Source: Rhodocyclaceae bacterium (GTDB taxonomy: Bacteria > Pseudomonadota > Gammaproteobacteria > Burkholderiales > Rhodocyclaceae). Taken from it: a DNA stretch of 64,000 bases. The notes beneath the pieces are model-generated. The model saw only the letters and a list, made by a program, of their open reading frames with translations. It did no database searches and was not told where the DNA came from. A program made the translations under genes and the position numbers. Below are positions 17,804 to 25,656 of the stretch, one piece after another. The stretch spans positions 118,090-182,089 of the forward strand of contig VMSX01000006.1 in assembly GCA_013791905.1 (NCBI GenBank), written 5' to 3'. Each line of letters begins with the position of its first letter. Position 1 is the first letter of the stretch.

Positions 17804-18931
17804 ATGACCAAGGGGAGAACCACCATGCCCACCATCCAATGGCTTGCCACGCTTGGGCTGGCGCTGCTACTACCTGCCGCCCACGCCACTACTGCTGTTG
17901 TCTTCAGCGAATCCACCGGCCGCTACGGCGTGGCGTGGAACGAATCCGGCAAGGAGGTAGCCATTCAGAAAGCCACCGAGGATTGCCGCTATCGCGGCGG
18001 TGGCAAGGACTGCAAGCCGGTCAAAGTTACTGATACGCCGGGTTACGGCACCGTCGCCCAAACCTGCGCGGGCGGCTTCTGCGGTATCAGCATCATCACC
18101 GGCCGACGCAGCGAGGCCGAGGCCGAGCGCGATGCGGTGCGCGATTGCAACACGCAGTACGGCACCAGCGATTGCCGGGCTTATGACCGCTGGCAGGAAA
18201 CCGCTGCTGCCCCCGTGGCGAAAGCGCCGCCCAGCCCGATTCAACAACAGAAGCCGGCAACACCGACGATGAAGCCAGTTCTCCCCACACCTTCTGCTGC
18301 TAACGAGAAAGCACAGCTTTACGAAGAGGGCTGTAGTTTAGGAGTTGCCGCCGGCTGCGCAAATCTTGGATTTCTGTACCTCAAAGGCGATGGCGTTCGC
18401 CAAGATAAACAGAAAGCCGCACAGCTTTTCGACAAAGCTTGCGGTAATAGAGATGCTCGTAGCTGCGGTGCTCTTGGGGCGATGTATCACGCAGGAGATG
18501 GCATTACCCAAGACACGCAAAAAACAGTGCAGCTTTTCGACAAGGCTTGTGGCCTGGAGCTTAGTGCTGGCTGTTCTAATCTTGGGGTGATGTATGCCAA
18601 AGGTGATGGCGTTCGCCAAGATATGCAAAAAGCCGTCCAGCTTTTCGACAAGGCTTGCGGCATGGACCATGGCCATAGCTGCTTCAATCTTGGGCTGAGA
18701 TACTTCGAAGGAGAAGGAATTCGTCAGGATAAGCAGAAGGCCGCACAGCTTTACGACAAGGCTTGTGGCCTGAAGTATGGAGCCGGCTGTACTTTTCTTG
18801 GGGAGATGTATTTCAAAGGGGGTGGTGTTCGCCTGGACAGACAGAACGCCGTGCACCTTTACGACAAAGCTTGCAGCTTAGGGGAGGCTAAAAGCTGCGA
18901 GGTCGCTAAGATATTGCGTGGGGAACGGTAG
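17804..18931 (+). CDS. Secreted Sel1/TPR-like Cys-rich repeat protein
   Basis: 375 residues. Two starts each have a purine-rich site (17804, and 17825 which gives the cleaner signal peptide MPTIQWLATLGLALLLPAAHA). An N-terminal DUF4189-like domain (~29-130) with paired Cys is followed by a Pro-rich linker and five to six ~36-residue Sel1 repeats (consensus QLFDKACG...SAGCSNLGVMYAKGDGV) each with two Cys, as in Helicobacter Hcp proteins. Such solenoids bind proteins outside the cytoplasm. The repeats are very similar at DNA level. It shares its cassette with the small gene at 19011. Confidence 0.8.
   Translation: MTKGRTTMPTIQWLATLGLALLLPAAHATTAVVFSESTGRYGVAWNESGKEVAIQKATEDCRYRGGGKDCKPVKVTDTPGYGTVAQTCAGGFCGISIITGRRSEAEAERDAVRDCNTQYGTSDCRAYDRWQETAAAPVAKAPPSPIQQQKPATPTMKPVLPTPSAANEKAQLYEEGCSLGVAAGCANLGFLYLKGDGVRQDKQKAAQLFDKACGNRDARSCGALGAMYHAGDGITQDTQKTVQLFDKACGLELSAGCSNLGVMYAKGDGVRQDMQKAVQLFDKACGMDHGHSCFNLGLRYFEGEGIRQDKQKAAQLYDKACGLKYGAGCTFLGEMYFKGGGVRLDRQNAVHLYDKACSLGEAKSCEVAKILRGER
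18310..18920 (+). repeat. Tandem 108-bp coding repeats of Sel1 protein
   Basis: Five to six 36-codon units; stretches such as CAGCTTTTCGACAAAGCTTG recur nearly unchanged at DNA level, pointing to recent unit duplication within the gene. Confidence 0.7.
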
Positions 18932-19010
18932 GACGTTAGACAGCCGATCCATAAGCTACAACGAATCTTTCACAAATACCAAGTCTGGCAAGCAAAAAGG
19001 AGTAATTGAC

Positions 19011-19319
19011 ATGTCGCTTGAAATTGCAGTGTGCCGGGTAGAGCAAATTCTGGCCGACTTACAGAGAGAAATTGGTGGCATATCGCCGACAGAGGTTAAT
19101 GACCGTCTTATTGATATTGGCTTCGCTGCTCTCAATGCGGATGACGAAATAGAGCGCCATACCAATTCTACTGAGGCTGATGAAGCACGGATCCGCGTTG
19201 ACAGATGTTTGTGCGATGCAGAGGCAACTGTCGATTCACACGACGAACGGAGGATGCTGGAGATACATTTGGCAAGTCGAGTGAGGGCGGCGGGTAAGCG
19301 TCGCCGCGATTGGTTGTAA
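19011..19319 (+). CDS. Small unknown acidic protein
   Basis: 102 residues, no signal peptide, largely helical and acidic (VEQILADLQREIGGISPTEV, later ALNADDEIERH). The ATG at 19011 follows AAAAAGGAGT with 7 nt spacing. It lies after the Sel1 gene and before repeat R4, with lower GC than neighbours, suggesting separate origin. Not recognised. Confidence 0.5.
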   Translation: MSLEIAVCRVEQILADLQREIGGISPTEVNDRLIDIGFAALNADDEIERHTNSTEADEARIRVDRCLCDAEATVDSHDERRMLEIHLASRVRAAGKRRRDWL

Positions 19320-19347
19320 TTATTCAGGGACAGACTACGAATAAATC

Positions 19348-19402
19348 GCCGTCCCGCCAGCGCCGACTTTTTCAAAATCCGCGATCTACCGCGTTCTGAC
19401 AG
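19348..19402. repeat. Repeat copy R4, complete
   Basis: GCCGTCCCGCCAGCGCCGAC, TTTTTCAAAAT, 13 variable bases, CGTTCTGACAG. Starts 28 nt after the stop of the 19011 gene. The best copy for building a consensus. Confidence 0.85.
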
Positions 19403-19453
19403 CAGCAGCATTGACTGACACGTTTCCGAAAAATCGAACGTATCTGAGGCGAC

Positions 19454-20377
19454 ATGTTTACGAAAATCTCCGAATCCCTGAAGAACCACCTCTCCCCCAT
19501 CAACACGCTGGTGTTGCCATTCACCGTGCTTAATGGGTTTCTCGATTTTCTCGGTGATGCCTTCACGAACCTGAGGGGCGTCGTCTTCTCGATCATCCTC
19601 CTGATCTTTGTCGGCATGATTACGCTGGCGATTCGGGAAAAACGGCAGACCGGGCAGGCCAATGCGCTTGCCGAGCGCCCGCCCACGCGCTGGAATCGCC
19701 CCTTCGCGCGGGTGTTTGCCGCCTTGCTTGGCGCTACGGCGCTGTTCGGCGGGGTGTCGCTGTCGTATGCGAACAAGGGCGGGGTGATTGCCAATGCCTA
19801 TCCGCCCTTGAAGGATGTGCAGCAGGCCATGCTGGGGGTGTTGATGGACGTGAAGGCGGATACGGCCGAGATCAAGGCGGAGGTGGCGAAGATTTCGAGG
19901 CATATGGATAACCCGCGCGCGCAATTGAAATCACGCGGCTACGAGGTGACGTCGTATGGCTTGATGGAGGCGATCAAGCAGCACGACGAAGAGGCGGTGG
20001 CGCTGTTCGCGGCGGCCAATCTGCGGGTGAATCAGCCATCGCCTTTGGGGCTGCTGCTGTATTACGAGTGGGACCCGAAGATTGCCAAGCTGCTGACGGA
20101 GGAGATGTTTGCCGACGAAAAGGCCTGCCTCGATAGCAGCGGCGGCGATTGGCGCAGCTATGCCTCGTCGCTGGACGTGTATCGCCTCATCCTGCGCCCC
20201 GACCAGCCCGAGAAGGCGGCCACGTTCAAGCGGCTGTGCAAGTCGAACGGCGTTCGCACGTTTCTGGAAAAGCAGGTGCAGACGATGCCCGAGCGCCTGG
20301 CAACCAAGCCGCAGCGGGGAGATAGCCCCGAGTTGCTGGAACAATACCGCTGGGCGGTGAATTTTCTGAAGGGGTGA
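19454..20377 (+). CDS. Unknown two-pass membrane protein in cassette
   Basis: 307 residues. Two membrane segments (~42-60 and ~88-106), then a short coiled coil (DVKADTAEIKAEVAKISRHM) and a helical C-terminal domain with an ankyrin-like opening (GYEVTSYGLMEAIKQHDEEA). It lies alone between repeats R4 and R5, its stop 19 nt before R5. Not recognised. Confidence 0.6.
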   Translation: MFTKISESLKNHLSPINTLVLPFTVLNGFLDFLGDAFTNLRGVVFSIILLIFVGMITLAIREKRQTGQANALAERPPTRWNRPFARVFAALLGATALFGGVSLSYANKGGVIANAYPPLKDVQQAMLGVLMDVKADTAEIKAEVAKISRHMDNPRAQLKSRGYEVTSYGLMEAIKQHDEEAVALFAAANLRVNQPSPLGLLLYYEWDPKIAKLLTEEMFADEKACLDSSGGDWRSYASSLDVYRLILRPDQPEKAATFKRLCKSNGVRTFLEKQVQTMPERLATKPQRGDSPELLEQYRWAVNFLKG

Positions 20378-20396
20378 TGGACGGCGACTGAATGCA

Positions 20397-20420
20397 CCGT
20401 CGCGCCAGCGCCGACTTTTG
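20397..20420. repeat. Repeat copy R5, left module only
   Basis: ACCGTCGCGCCAGCGCCGAC then TTTTG; the core is lost where the end of the leftward tumA-like gene begins (stop at 20423). Confidence 0.75.
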
Positions 20421-20422
20421 CC

Positions 20423-20773
20423 TCAGACCAGCGATACCTCGGTATGCACGCTGTCGTAGGGGGCGCGAATGCCTTGGGCGTCGCGTTCGAGCAGGCCGGC
20501 ATGCACCAGGGCGGCGACATCCTCATGCACGCGCTTGTAGTCTCGCCCCAGGCTCTTGGCCAGCGTGGCGATGTTTTCGGCCGGGTGTTGCCGCACATGG
20601 CGCAGCAGCGCCAGGCGCTTGGGCGACAGCGTCGAAACCATGGTTTCCAGATCGAGAAAGGTCAGGTGCGTTTCGTCGACCGCCGTGCCTTGCTCCAGCT
20701 TGTGCCATGCGCCGATGAAGCGCTTGCCCATGTCCTCGATCAAGCCGACATGAAGATTGATGGTTCCGCTCAT
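20423..20773 (-). CDS. TumA-type antitoxin, winged-helix regulator
   Basis: 116 residues. The C-terminal half is a winged helix (SPKRLALLRHVRQHPAENIA, then LAKSLGRDYKRVHEDV) of the HVO_A0114/marR-like antitoxin type that accompanies TumE toxins. It starts 4 nt inside the end of the toxin gene (ATGA overlap), toxin first. It probably represses its own operon and neutralises TumE. Family assignment by eye from motif plus partner. Confidence 0.75.
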   Translation of the reverse strand: MSGTINLHVGLIEDMGKRFIGAWHKLEQGTAVDETHLTFLDLETMVSTLSPKRLALLRHVRQHPAENIATLAKSLGRDYKRVHEDVAALVHAGLLERDAQGIRAPYDSVHTEVSLV

Positions 20774-21057
20774 GATTCACCTCGCGCACGTCGAACATCC
20801 GCCAAAAAATCGGCCATCAGGGTTTCCACCGACGAGAAGCGGTAAGGCTCCTCCTTGTCACCCAGATGCCGGTGGTCGCCTTTGCCCCGCTCGTTGTCGT
20901 AACCCACGATGCGGCGGCCCGGATAACCGTAAAACAGGCTGTACTTGAAACGGTGCGAACTGCCAGCGACCGGCTTGGGAACATCCCAGATGGTCATCTC
21001 GACAATGGCACCGTCGGGGAATTCCGCACGGTCGTAGAACACACGCTTTGCCTGCAT
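20770..21057 (-). CDS. TumE-family toxin (DUF6516)
   Basis: 95 residues. Recognised by the HRFKYSLFYGY strand pair, the GDHRHLGDKEEPY motif and the closing SSVETLMADFLADV helix typical of TumE/DUF6516 toxins, some of which act as ribonucleases. The ATG at 21057 is chosen because the family sequence starts there; the longer frame would translate repeat R6. Together with the antitoxin it fills the R5-R6 interval in the opposite orientation to the other cassettes, with its own promoter, as toxin-antitoxin cassettes in large integrons do. Confidence 0.8.
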   Translation of the reverse strand: MQAKRVFYDRAEFPDGAIVEMTIWDVPKPVAGSSHRFKYSLFYGYPGRRIVGYDNERGKGDHRHLGDKEEPYRFSSVETLMADFLADVRRARGES

Positions 21058-21081
21058 ATGGCGTACTGTGCCATGATCGTT

Positions 21082-21102
21082 GTATGGCGTCAAGCGACAT
21101 AC
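21082..21102. promoter_or_regulatory. Inverted repeat upstream of toxin-antitoxin operon
   Basis: GTATG and CATAC arms 11 nt apart, 25 nt upstream of the toxin start. Plausible operator for TumA autoregulation; no binding evidence. Confidence 0.35.
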
Positions 21103-21124
21103 GCAGGTCTGACAGAGGTGGTGT

Positions 21125-21178
21125 GCCGTCGCGCCAGCGCCGACTTTTTCAAAATGCCGCATCTGTCACGTTCTATGG
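21125..21178. repeat. Repeat copy R6, complete
   Basis: GCCGTCGCGCCAGCGCCGAC, TTTTTCAAAAT, 13 variable bases, CGTTCTATGG. Its core right end is identical to R0. It separates the toxin-antitoxin cassette from the gene at 21202. Confidence 0.85.
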
Positions 21179-21201
21179 TCGTAACCTCACCGGAGACGAC
21201 C

Positions 21202-21591
21202 ATGGCAACAGGAACAGAAACCAACCCATTGCCCACCTGGCAGTACCTGCCACCCATCGAATACGGCGAAACCGTGCAGAGCTTCGGCGGAGCCCCCGGA
21301 CTGCGCGTGGCCTTCTACACCAACCTGCGGTCGAGTGGCGCGGTGCAGTTCCGTTACCTCGCCGCAGTCTATGTGGGCGACACGATGTTTCCGTTGTTCA
21401 TGGTGACGTCCGAGACGAGTCCAGGGCTGGCGCTCGACGGCAAGGGCAAATGGGCGCTCGGCGTGTTCCGCCCGGAGGGCCACGCGACGAAGGATATTTC
21501 TCCCGACTACGGCAATTGGCATCCCTTCGTCGCAGCGGCGATGGAACTGATCGCGGCAGAATTTCCCGATTCGAATCCGGTGGAGCTGTGA
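21202..21591 (+). CDS. Unknown small protein upstream of GGCT-like gene
   Basis: 129 residues, no signal peptide, beta-rich middle (AVQFRYLAAVYVGDTMFPLF) and a conserved-looking end (NWHPFVAAAMELIAAEF). The ATG at 21202 is ~8 nt after GGAGA. The stop overlaps the next start (TGATG). Probably functions with the following gene; family not recognised. Confidence 0.6.
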   Translation: MATGTETNPLPTWQYLPPIEYGETVQSFGGAPGLRVAFYTNLRSSGAVQFRYLAAVYVGDTMFPLFMVTSETSPGLALDGKGKWALGVFRPEGHATKDISPDYGNWHPFVAAAMELIAAEFPDSNPVEL

Positions 21592-22070
21592 TGATCACCT
21601 ACGCCGCTTACGGCTCGAATATGAACCGCCAACAGATGCTGGCACGCACGGGCGGGGAGACCGAGGCCGTGGCCATCGGCACCGCCCTGCTTCGGGACTG
21701 GCAACTGGAGTTCCGGCGCGGGGTGCTGACCATCATTCCTCAATTTGGTGGAACGGTGCCGTTAGCCCTTTGGCGCATCGGCGCCCAGGCCCGTCATGCT
21801 CTGGATCATTACGAAGGTGCACCATGGCTCTATGCCCCACTCCTGTTCCAGGGAGCAAGTCTCGTCCCCACGGGCGGTGACGTGCCTGACGAGTTCCTCA
21901 TCTACGTGATGACGGCCGACGGAGTGAACACCATCGACCGGGTAGATGCCCCAGGTGCGACCTATTACGAGACCTGCAAGCAAGGCTATGCCGATTTCGG
22001 CTTGCAGGAATGGCAGTGGGTGCTGGAGGCAGCACGCGAGCGCGCCTTGAAGGAAGTCCATCATGGCTGA
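21591..22070 (+). CDS. Gamma-glutamylcyclotransferase-family protein
   Basis: 159 residues. The N-terminal YAAYGSNMNRQQML is the substrate-loop signature of GGCT/AIG2-like enzymes, and the middle contains the acidic HYEGAP region expected for catalysis. The family releases 5-oxoproline from gamma-glutamyl peptides or amines. It overlaps its neighbours on both sides (1 nt and 8 nt), indicating one transcript with the metalloprotease gene. Confidence 0.75.
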   Translation: MITYAAYGSNMNRQQMLARTGGETEAVAIGTALLRDWQLEFRRGVLTIIPQFGGTVPLALWRIGAQARHALDHYEGAPWLYAPLLFQGASLVPTGGDVPDEFLIYVMTADGVNTIDRVDAPGATYYETCKQGYADFGLQEWQWVLEAARERALKEVHHG

Positions 22071-23238
22071 CCTGATGTTGTTCGCGGCACTCGTTCTGCC
22101 CCTGCTTGCCGTGGTGCTGCTCGGCCGTTATTTCGAGCGTGGCCTGCTCGATGCCTCGCCCGAGGAGCAGGCAAAGCGGCGTTACCGCCTGTCCTGGGTA
22201 ATCACCCCGGCCATCCTTGTCCAGGCGGGGCTGCTCTGGTCGATTGTGCTGAACTGGGGCGAGCGTATGGCGACACCGGCCTGGCTGTTTGCGCAGATGC
22301 AAGGTTTCGCCAACCTGCTGGCGGAGATGATCAGTCGGCCCGCGACGGCCGCTGTGCTGTCCATCCTGGGCATGGTCGTCATCGTGCTGTACTACAGCCT
22401 GTATTCGCTGCCCTGGCTGCGGCTCGACCGCATCGCCAAGCGTGCGCAGGGCAACAGCGCGCGCAACACCCAGCTCAAATTGACCCTGCGCGGCGCCATC
22501 GCCGGCTTTCTGCCGCTGATGCTGTGGATTGGCGTGATCACACCCTTCGTCTCGCAGTTCATCGCCCGAGGCGAAGTGGCAACTTTCGCGCTGGTGCTGA
22601 CCGGCTTCCTGCTGGTCGTGCATAGTCTGTCGCCTTTACAGATTCAACTGGCGAACCCGACCGTGCCGTTGCCGGCGGAACATCCGGTTGCGAGGATGGC
22701 GCGGGAACTGTGCGCGCAGGCCGGCGTCGGCATCGATCAGGTGCGCGTGCTGAAACTCGGCGAAACGCGGGTGGCGAATGCGCTGGTTGCTGGTCTCTGG
22801 CCCTGGCTGCGGCGCATCTACATCACCGACCATATGCTGGAAACCTTCAGCGTCGCGGAAATCCGCGCCATCCTCGCGCACGAGGTCGGGCATATCCGCC
22901 ACCGGCATCTGTGATGGTATCTCGGCTTCGCCCTCGGTGGTGTGTTCGTCATCCCGCGGCTGTTCGATGCCCTGGCGCAATTCGAGCTGTTGAGCGATTC
23001 GCTCTGGCCGGTGGTGATTGCTCTCGGCCTCTACTGGGGTGTGATGTTCAAATTCCTGTCGCGCCGCTTCGAGCGTCAGGCCGACCGTTTCGCTGTTGCG
23101 GCGACTGGCGATGTCGCGACATTTCAGGCTGCGCTGGAGCGGCTGGCCGAGGTGAACGGCATGGTGAAGCGCTATTCGAAGTGGGACATCTTCCAGACCC
23201 ATCCGCCTATCGCCGAGCGGGTGAAGGCGTTGGGGTAG
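22063..23238 (+). pseudogene. M48-family membrane metalloprotease interrupted by in-frame TGA
   Basis: The N-terminal 283 codons hold four membrane segments and end at the zinc motif HEVGHIRHRHL, where TGA (22912-22914) stops the frame. The same frame then continues without a shift for 108 codons (WYLGFALGGVFVIPRLFDAL, then FERQADRFAVAATGD with the third zinc-ligand Glu region, then the family ending THPPIAERVKAL). The normal residue here is hydrophobic or Trp, so a TGG to TGA change is likely. Without read-through the product lacks the EXXXD ligand and is inactive. Confidence 0.8.
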
Positions 23239-23240
23239 TC

Positions 23241-24077
23241 ATGCACTTGCTTCGAGCTTACGCTCTGGTTGTAGCGATGCTGCTGTTGAGCAATTCTGCA
23301 TGCGCAGGAGTAGAGCGATTCTTTCAGGAGGTGAGGCCCGATCTTCCGGCTGCTGCCCAGGCTCGCGGTTTTCCGGTGACGGTACGTATCCTGGCGACCG
23401 ACCGAGAGACAGCACTGCGCTATGCCGGGCGCGACGATGGCGAGGAAAGCCTCGCGGCTGACTGCCGCCAGGAAGTGCCGGGTGATGATGGCAGTAACGA
23501 CATGTCACCTGAACGCCTGCCCAAGGATTCGATCCGTTGTGCGGCGCTTACTGTCGCATTGTTCCGGGACGGCGCGATGTCCCTCATCACCTTCAACGAG
23601 GCAGTGATTTCACCTTTCGGGATGGGTGCTAGATGGTGGCAGGAAATGACCGACGCCATGCGACGGCGGGTGGGCGACGAACTGGCGCTGGCGCTGGTGG
23701 CCGGCCACGAGATGGCGCATATCGCTTGGCAGCAAGGCGTATCCAAGACGGCGCACGCACGGGGTTGCGGCGCGGACTGCGATCCAGCGCTATTCTACGA
23801 ATCTGATCTGGTTGAAGCGTATTGCGATTTTCTGGCGGTCTGGATCGTTGCGGTTCGACATGAACGTCAGCCACAGGAATTGAAAGAAGCGCTGGCAGCC
23901 GGGCGCGCGACCTTGAATGCGCATTTCAGCAATGAATGGGCCGCGTTGGCTCGCCTGCTGGCGGACGCGCAACTTCCCAGCTATTCGCAGATGGATTTTT
24001 CTGAGGCCAGCGCGACTGCTTTGAAATGGGCAATGCGGATGCCGGGGCTTCGCGAGCGGTGGACGATCCCGGAGTGA
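23241..24077 (+). CDS. Secreted HExxH metalloprotease-like protein
   Basis: 278 residues. Signal peptide MHLLRAYALVVAMLLLSNSACA, then a domain with the zinc motif AGHEMAHIAWQQ (~155-165) and a downstream acidic helix (ESDLVEAYCDFLAVW) that supplies the likely third ligand, as in M48-like gluzincins. Two Cys pairs (CGADC) suggest a disulfide. It starts 2 nt after the broken M48 gene. Substrate unknown. Confidence 0.7.
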   Translation: MHLLRAYALVVAMLLLSNSACAGVERFFQEVRPDLPAAAQARGFPVTVRILATDRETALRYAGRDDGEESLAADCRQEVPGDDGSNDMSPERLPKDSIRCAALTVALFRDGAMSLITFNEAVISPFGMGARWWQEMTDAMRRRVGDELALALVAGHEMAHIAWQQGVSKTAHARGCGADCDPALFYESDLVEAYCDFLAVWIVAVRHERQPQELKEALAAGRATLNAHFSNEWAALARLLADAQLPSYSQMDFSEASATALKWAMRMPGLRERWTIPE

Positions 24078-24300
24078 TGGTTTGCCAGCGGAAGACCGCT
24101 TTACACAAGATTGCGGCCTGACTATTGGCAATCGGCCAGCGGCAGCAAAGGCCGAGGGGCTGTCCGTGAGGAGCAGCTTCGATCGTCTGCTCGACTCAAA
24201 CACCGGCCATTGAACTTCTGGCAACCTGTGTGGCAGCTGGGGTCGGCAAGAAACCCTCGCCTAGGACTGTTCGTCAGATTACGGCGTTACCATTACCAAA

Positions 24301-24738
24301 TCAGGCAATTCTTTTCGTCATCGCCGTAACCAGATCCTCCAGATCGGCTACACGTTTCGCCTCCTGAACACGTGAGAAAATCTCGTCTAGGACAGCTGAC
24401 CGCTTCTCCTCATCGATTCCGTCAAGTAGGCCAGCAATTGCGGCCAGGCGTCGCGCCAAGTCTGGATTGTCGCTCCATTGGAAATCAGCTTTCGGGGTTT
24501 GAGTGGCATCCATCTGGCCATCACCAGTAAGTAGCCAGTTGAGATTGACCCCGGTCTCTCCCAAGGATGCCAATACGCGCCCTCCCGGAACGTTTATACC
24601 GTTTTCGTACTTACGTAGTACCCCGATGTCGATGTTCAGTCGTTCTGCGAGCGCCATCTGCGTTAGAGCGAGCTTTTTTCTCCACTCACGCAATCTCTGA
24701 GCCACCGGCGGAAGTGATTTAAGAGGCCGTTTAGGCAT
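24301..24738 (-). CDS. XRE-family repressor next to the FlhDC-like activators
   Basis: 145 residues. N-terminal helix-turn-helix (LREWRKKLALTQMALAERLN, then VLRKYENGINVPGG), then a Glu/Arg-rich helical C-terminal part for dimerisation. Divergent from the FlhD-like activator gene, with 65 nt between them; in SXT-type elements a repressor controls the activator operon. It lacks a LexA-like peptidase domain, so control by RecA cleavage (as for SetR) is not expected. Repressor role is inference from fold and position. Confidence 0.8.
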   Translation of the reverse strand: MPKRPLKSLPPVAQRLREWRKKLALTQMALAERLNIDIGVLRKYENGINVPGGRVLASLGETGVNLNWLLTGDGQMDATQTPKADFQWSDNPDLARRLAAIAGLLDGIDEEKRSAVLDEIFSRVQEAKRVADLEDLVTAMTKRIA

Positions 24739-24747
24739 TATTTGAGG

Positions 24748-24778
24748 TTGACATAGTGCATATACGGTTTATTATTAT
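24748..24778 (+). promoter_or_regulatory. Likely promoter of the FlhD/FlhC-like operon
   Basis: TTGACA at 24748-24753, 17-19 nt spacer, then an AT-rich -10 region (ATTATTAT, 24771-24778). Lies between the divergent XRE gene and the activator start at 24804. Confidence 0.6.
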
Positions 24779-24800
24779 GGGCGTCTGAATTCGGAAAAGC
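24779..24800 (+). promoter_or_regulatory. Shared motif site 1, before FlhD-like gene
   Basis: GGGCGTCTGAATTCGGAAA, immediately before the GTG start. Nearly the same sequence occurs at 25578 before trhF, and a related one at 43492 before traW. Confidence 0.5.
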
Positions 24801-24803
24801 ATC

Positions 24804-25079
24804 GTGATAGACATCATTTCGCTAAACCGGCAGTTTCTCATTATGGCGAGGGAAGCGGCAAGCTCAAAATCTGGTGAGCTTGTCACGGGTCTTTCGAGGC
24901 AAGTGCTGGAGAAGCTGGCTACGCTATCCATCGATCAGATTGACGTGATCGCCAAGCAGTCAGGTGTCAGCTTGTTTCGTCTCCGGCTGACCGAAGCCGA
25001 GGTGGATCGCTTGCTGAATCTGGATGGCGCAAGGCGGCAGAGTTATCTGCTCAATGTTCTCTCGGTCGAGGATCGATGA
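24804..25079 (+). CDS. FlhD-like (SetD-type) transcription activator subunit
   Basis: 91 residues, aligning by eye with FlhD over its whole length: the start IDIISLNRQFLIMAREA matches the FlhD N-terminal helix, LSRQVLEKLATLSIDQID the middle, and SLFRLRL the HFRF strand. FlhD partners FlhC to activate transcription; ICEs of the SXT/R391 type use SetD/SetC homologues to switch on conjugation genes. The start is GTG at 24804. Overlaps the flhC-like gene by 4 nt. Confidence 0.85.
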   Translation: MIDIISLNRQFLIMAREAASSKSGELVTGLSRQVLEKLATLSIDQIDVIAKQSGVSLFRLRLTEAEVDRLLNLDGARRQSYLLNVLSVEDR

Positions 25080-25543
25080 TGGTCGGCTTGTGCGAATTGG
25101 AAAACATGCAGTTAGCCCAGCAACTGATTCGTGCCCGTTTGCGCCTTTCTGTCATCCGCGCGCTTACTGATGTGAGTACCTTGACGCTGCGCCAGTGGTG
25201 GCACGACATTCACGGTGTCAGGCCTGCCAATGGAAAGCTGCCCGAGACTGTGCTGTCCTTCATCAAGGATGTGGAAATGGCAGCCCGCATCTCCTCATTT
25301 GCAGTTTTCTACAAGCGGCTCAATGGGACAACCATTGCGCCGGGCTGGTTGCTGAACACATGGATGGAGTATCAGCGGATCTGTGGTGACATCGATATCA
25401 ACGCAGGGTACTTCGCTGTCCGAGATGTCAGGGCGCACATTGTGATGCTCTCGCGCTGCGACAAGTGTCGTGCCGGCTATATCTACGACACCGGGAACAA
25501 ATACACCGATCAGTGTCCGTTCTGTCAGTCGAAAGTGTTTTGA
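25076..25543 (+). CDS. FlhC-like (SetC-type) transcription activator subunit
   Basis: 155 residues. Contains the FlhC core (RARLRLSVIRALTDVSTLTL, then LRQWWHDIHG) and the C-terminal zinc-binding Cys set (CDKC and CPFC, ~18 residues apart). It should form the hetero-oligomer with the FlhD-like protein that activates the transfer operons. It is co-translated with that gene and lies just before trhF-traI. Confidence 0.87.
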   Translation: MMVGLCELENMQLAQQLIRARLRLSVIRALTDVSTLTLRQWWHDIHGVRPANGKLPETVLSFIKDVEMAARISSFAVFYKRLNGTTIAPGWLLNTWMEYQRICGDIDINAGYFAVRDVRAHIVMLSRCDKCRAGYIYDTGNKYTDQCPFCQSKVF

Positions 25544-25577
25544 TAGCGGGTAGTGGCAGCGCAACCGAGGTGACTAG

Positions 25578-25632
25578 GGGCGCCTGAATTCGAAACACCT
25601 CGAATCTGGATGCTTTTTGGCCTAGATTCGAG
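25578..25632 (+). promoter_or_regulatory. Shared motif site 2 plus inverted repeat before trhF
   Basis: GGGCGCCTGAATTCGAAA at 25578-25595 repeats the motif before the FlhD-like gene. It is followed by an inverted repeat CTCGAATCT (25599-25607) and AGATTCGAG (25624-25632) with a 16-nt loop. Candidate activator binding site and leader structure for trhF-traI. Confidence 0.5.
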
Positions 25633-25656
25633 AAGGTGACTTCGTATGATGGACTG

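Noticed and set aside
18310..18920. CRISPR-like array
   Set aside because: The 108-bp periodicity is coding (Sel1 repeats); no spacer/repeat pattern or cas genes are present.
16934..21178. Repeats as canonical attC sites of a class integron
   Set aside because: No RYYYAAC or GTTRRRY ends and no large imperfect palindrome; the recombinase is also too short for IntI.
22912..22914. TGA read as selenocysteine
   Set aside because: The position is not a catalytic or redox site in M48 proteases and no selenocysteine machinery or stem-loop is apparent; a TGG to TGA change is simpler.
24078..24300. Possible further repeat or small gene after the metalloprotease
   Set aside because: No match to the repeat modules and no convincing open frame; left unassigned.
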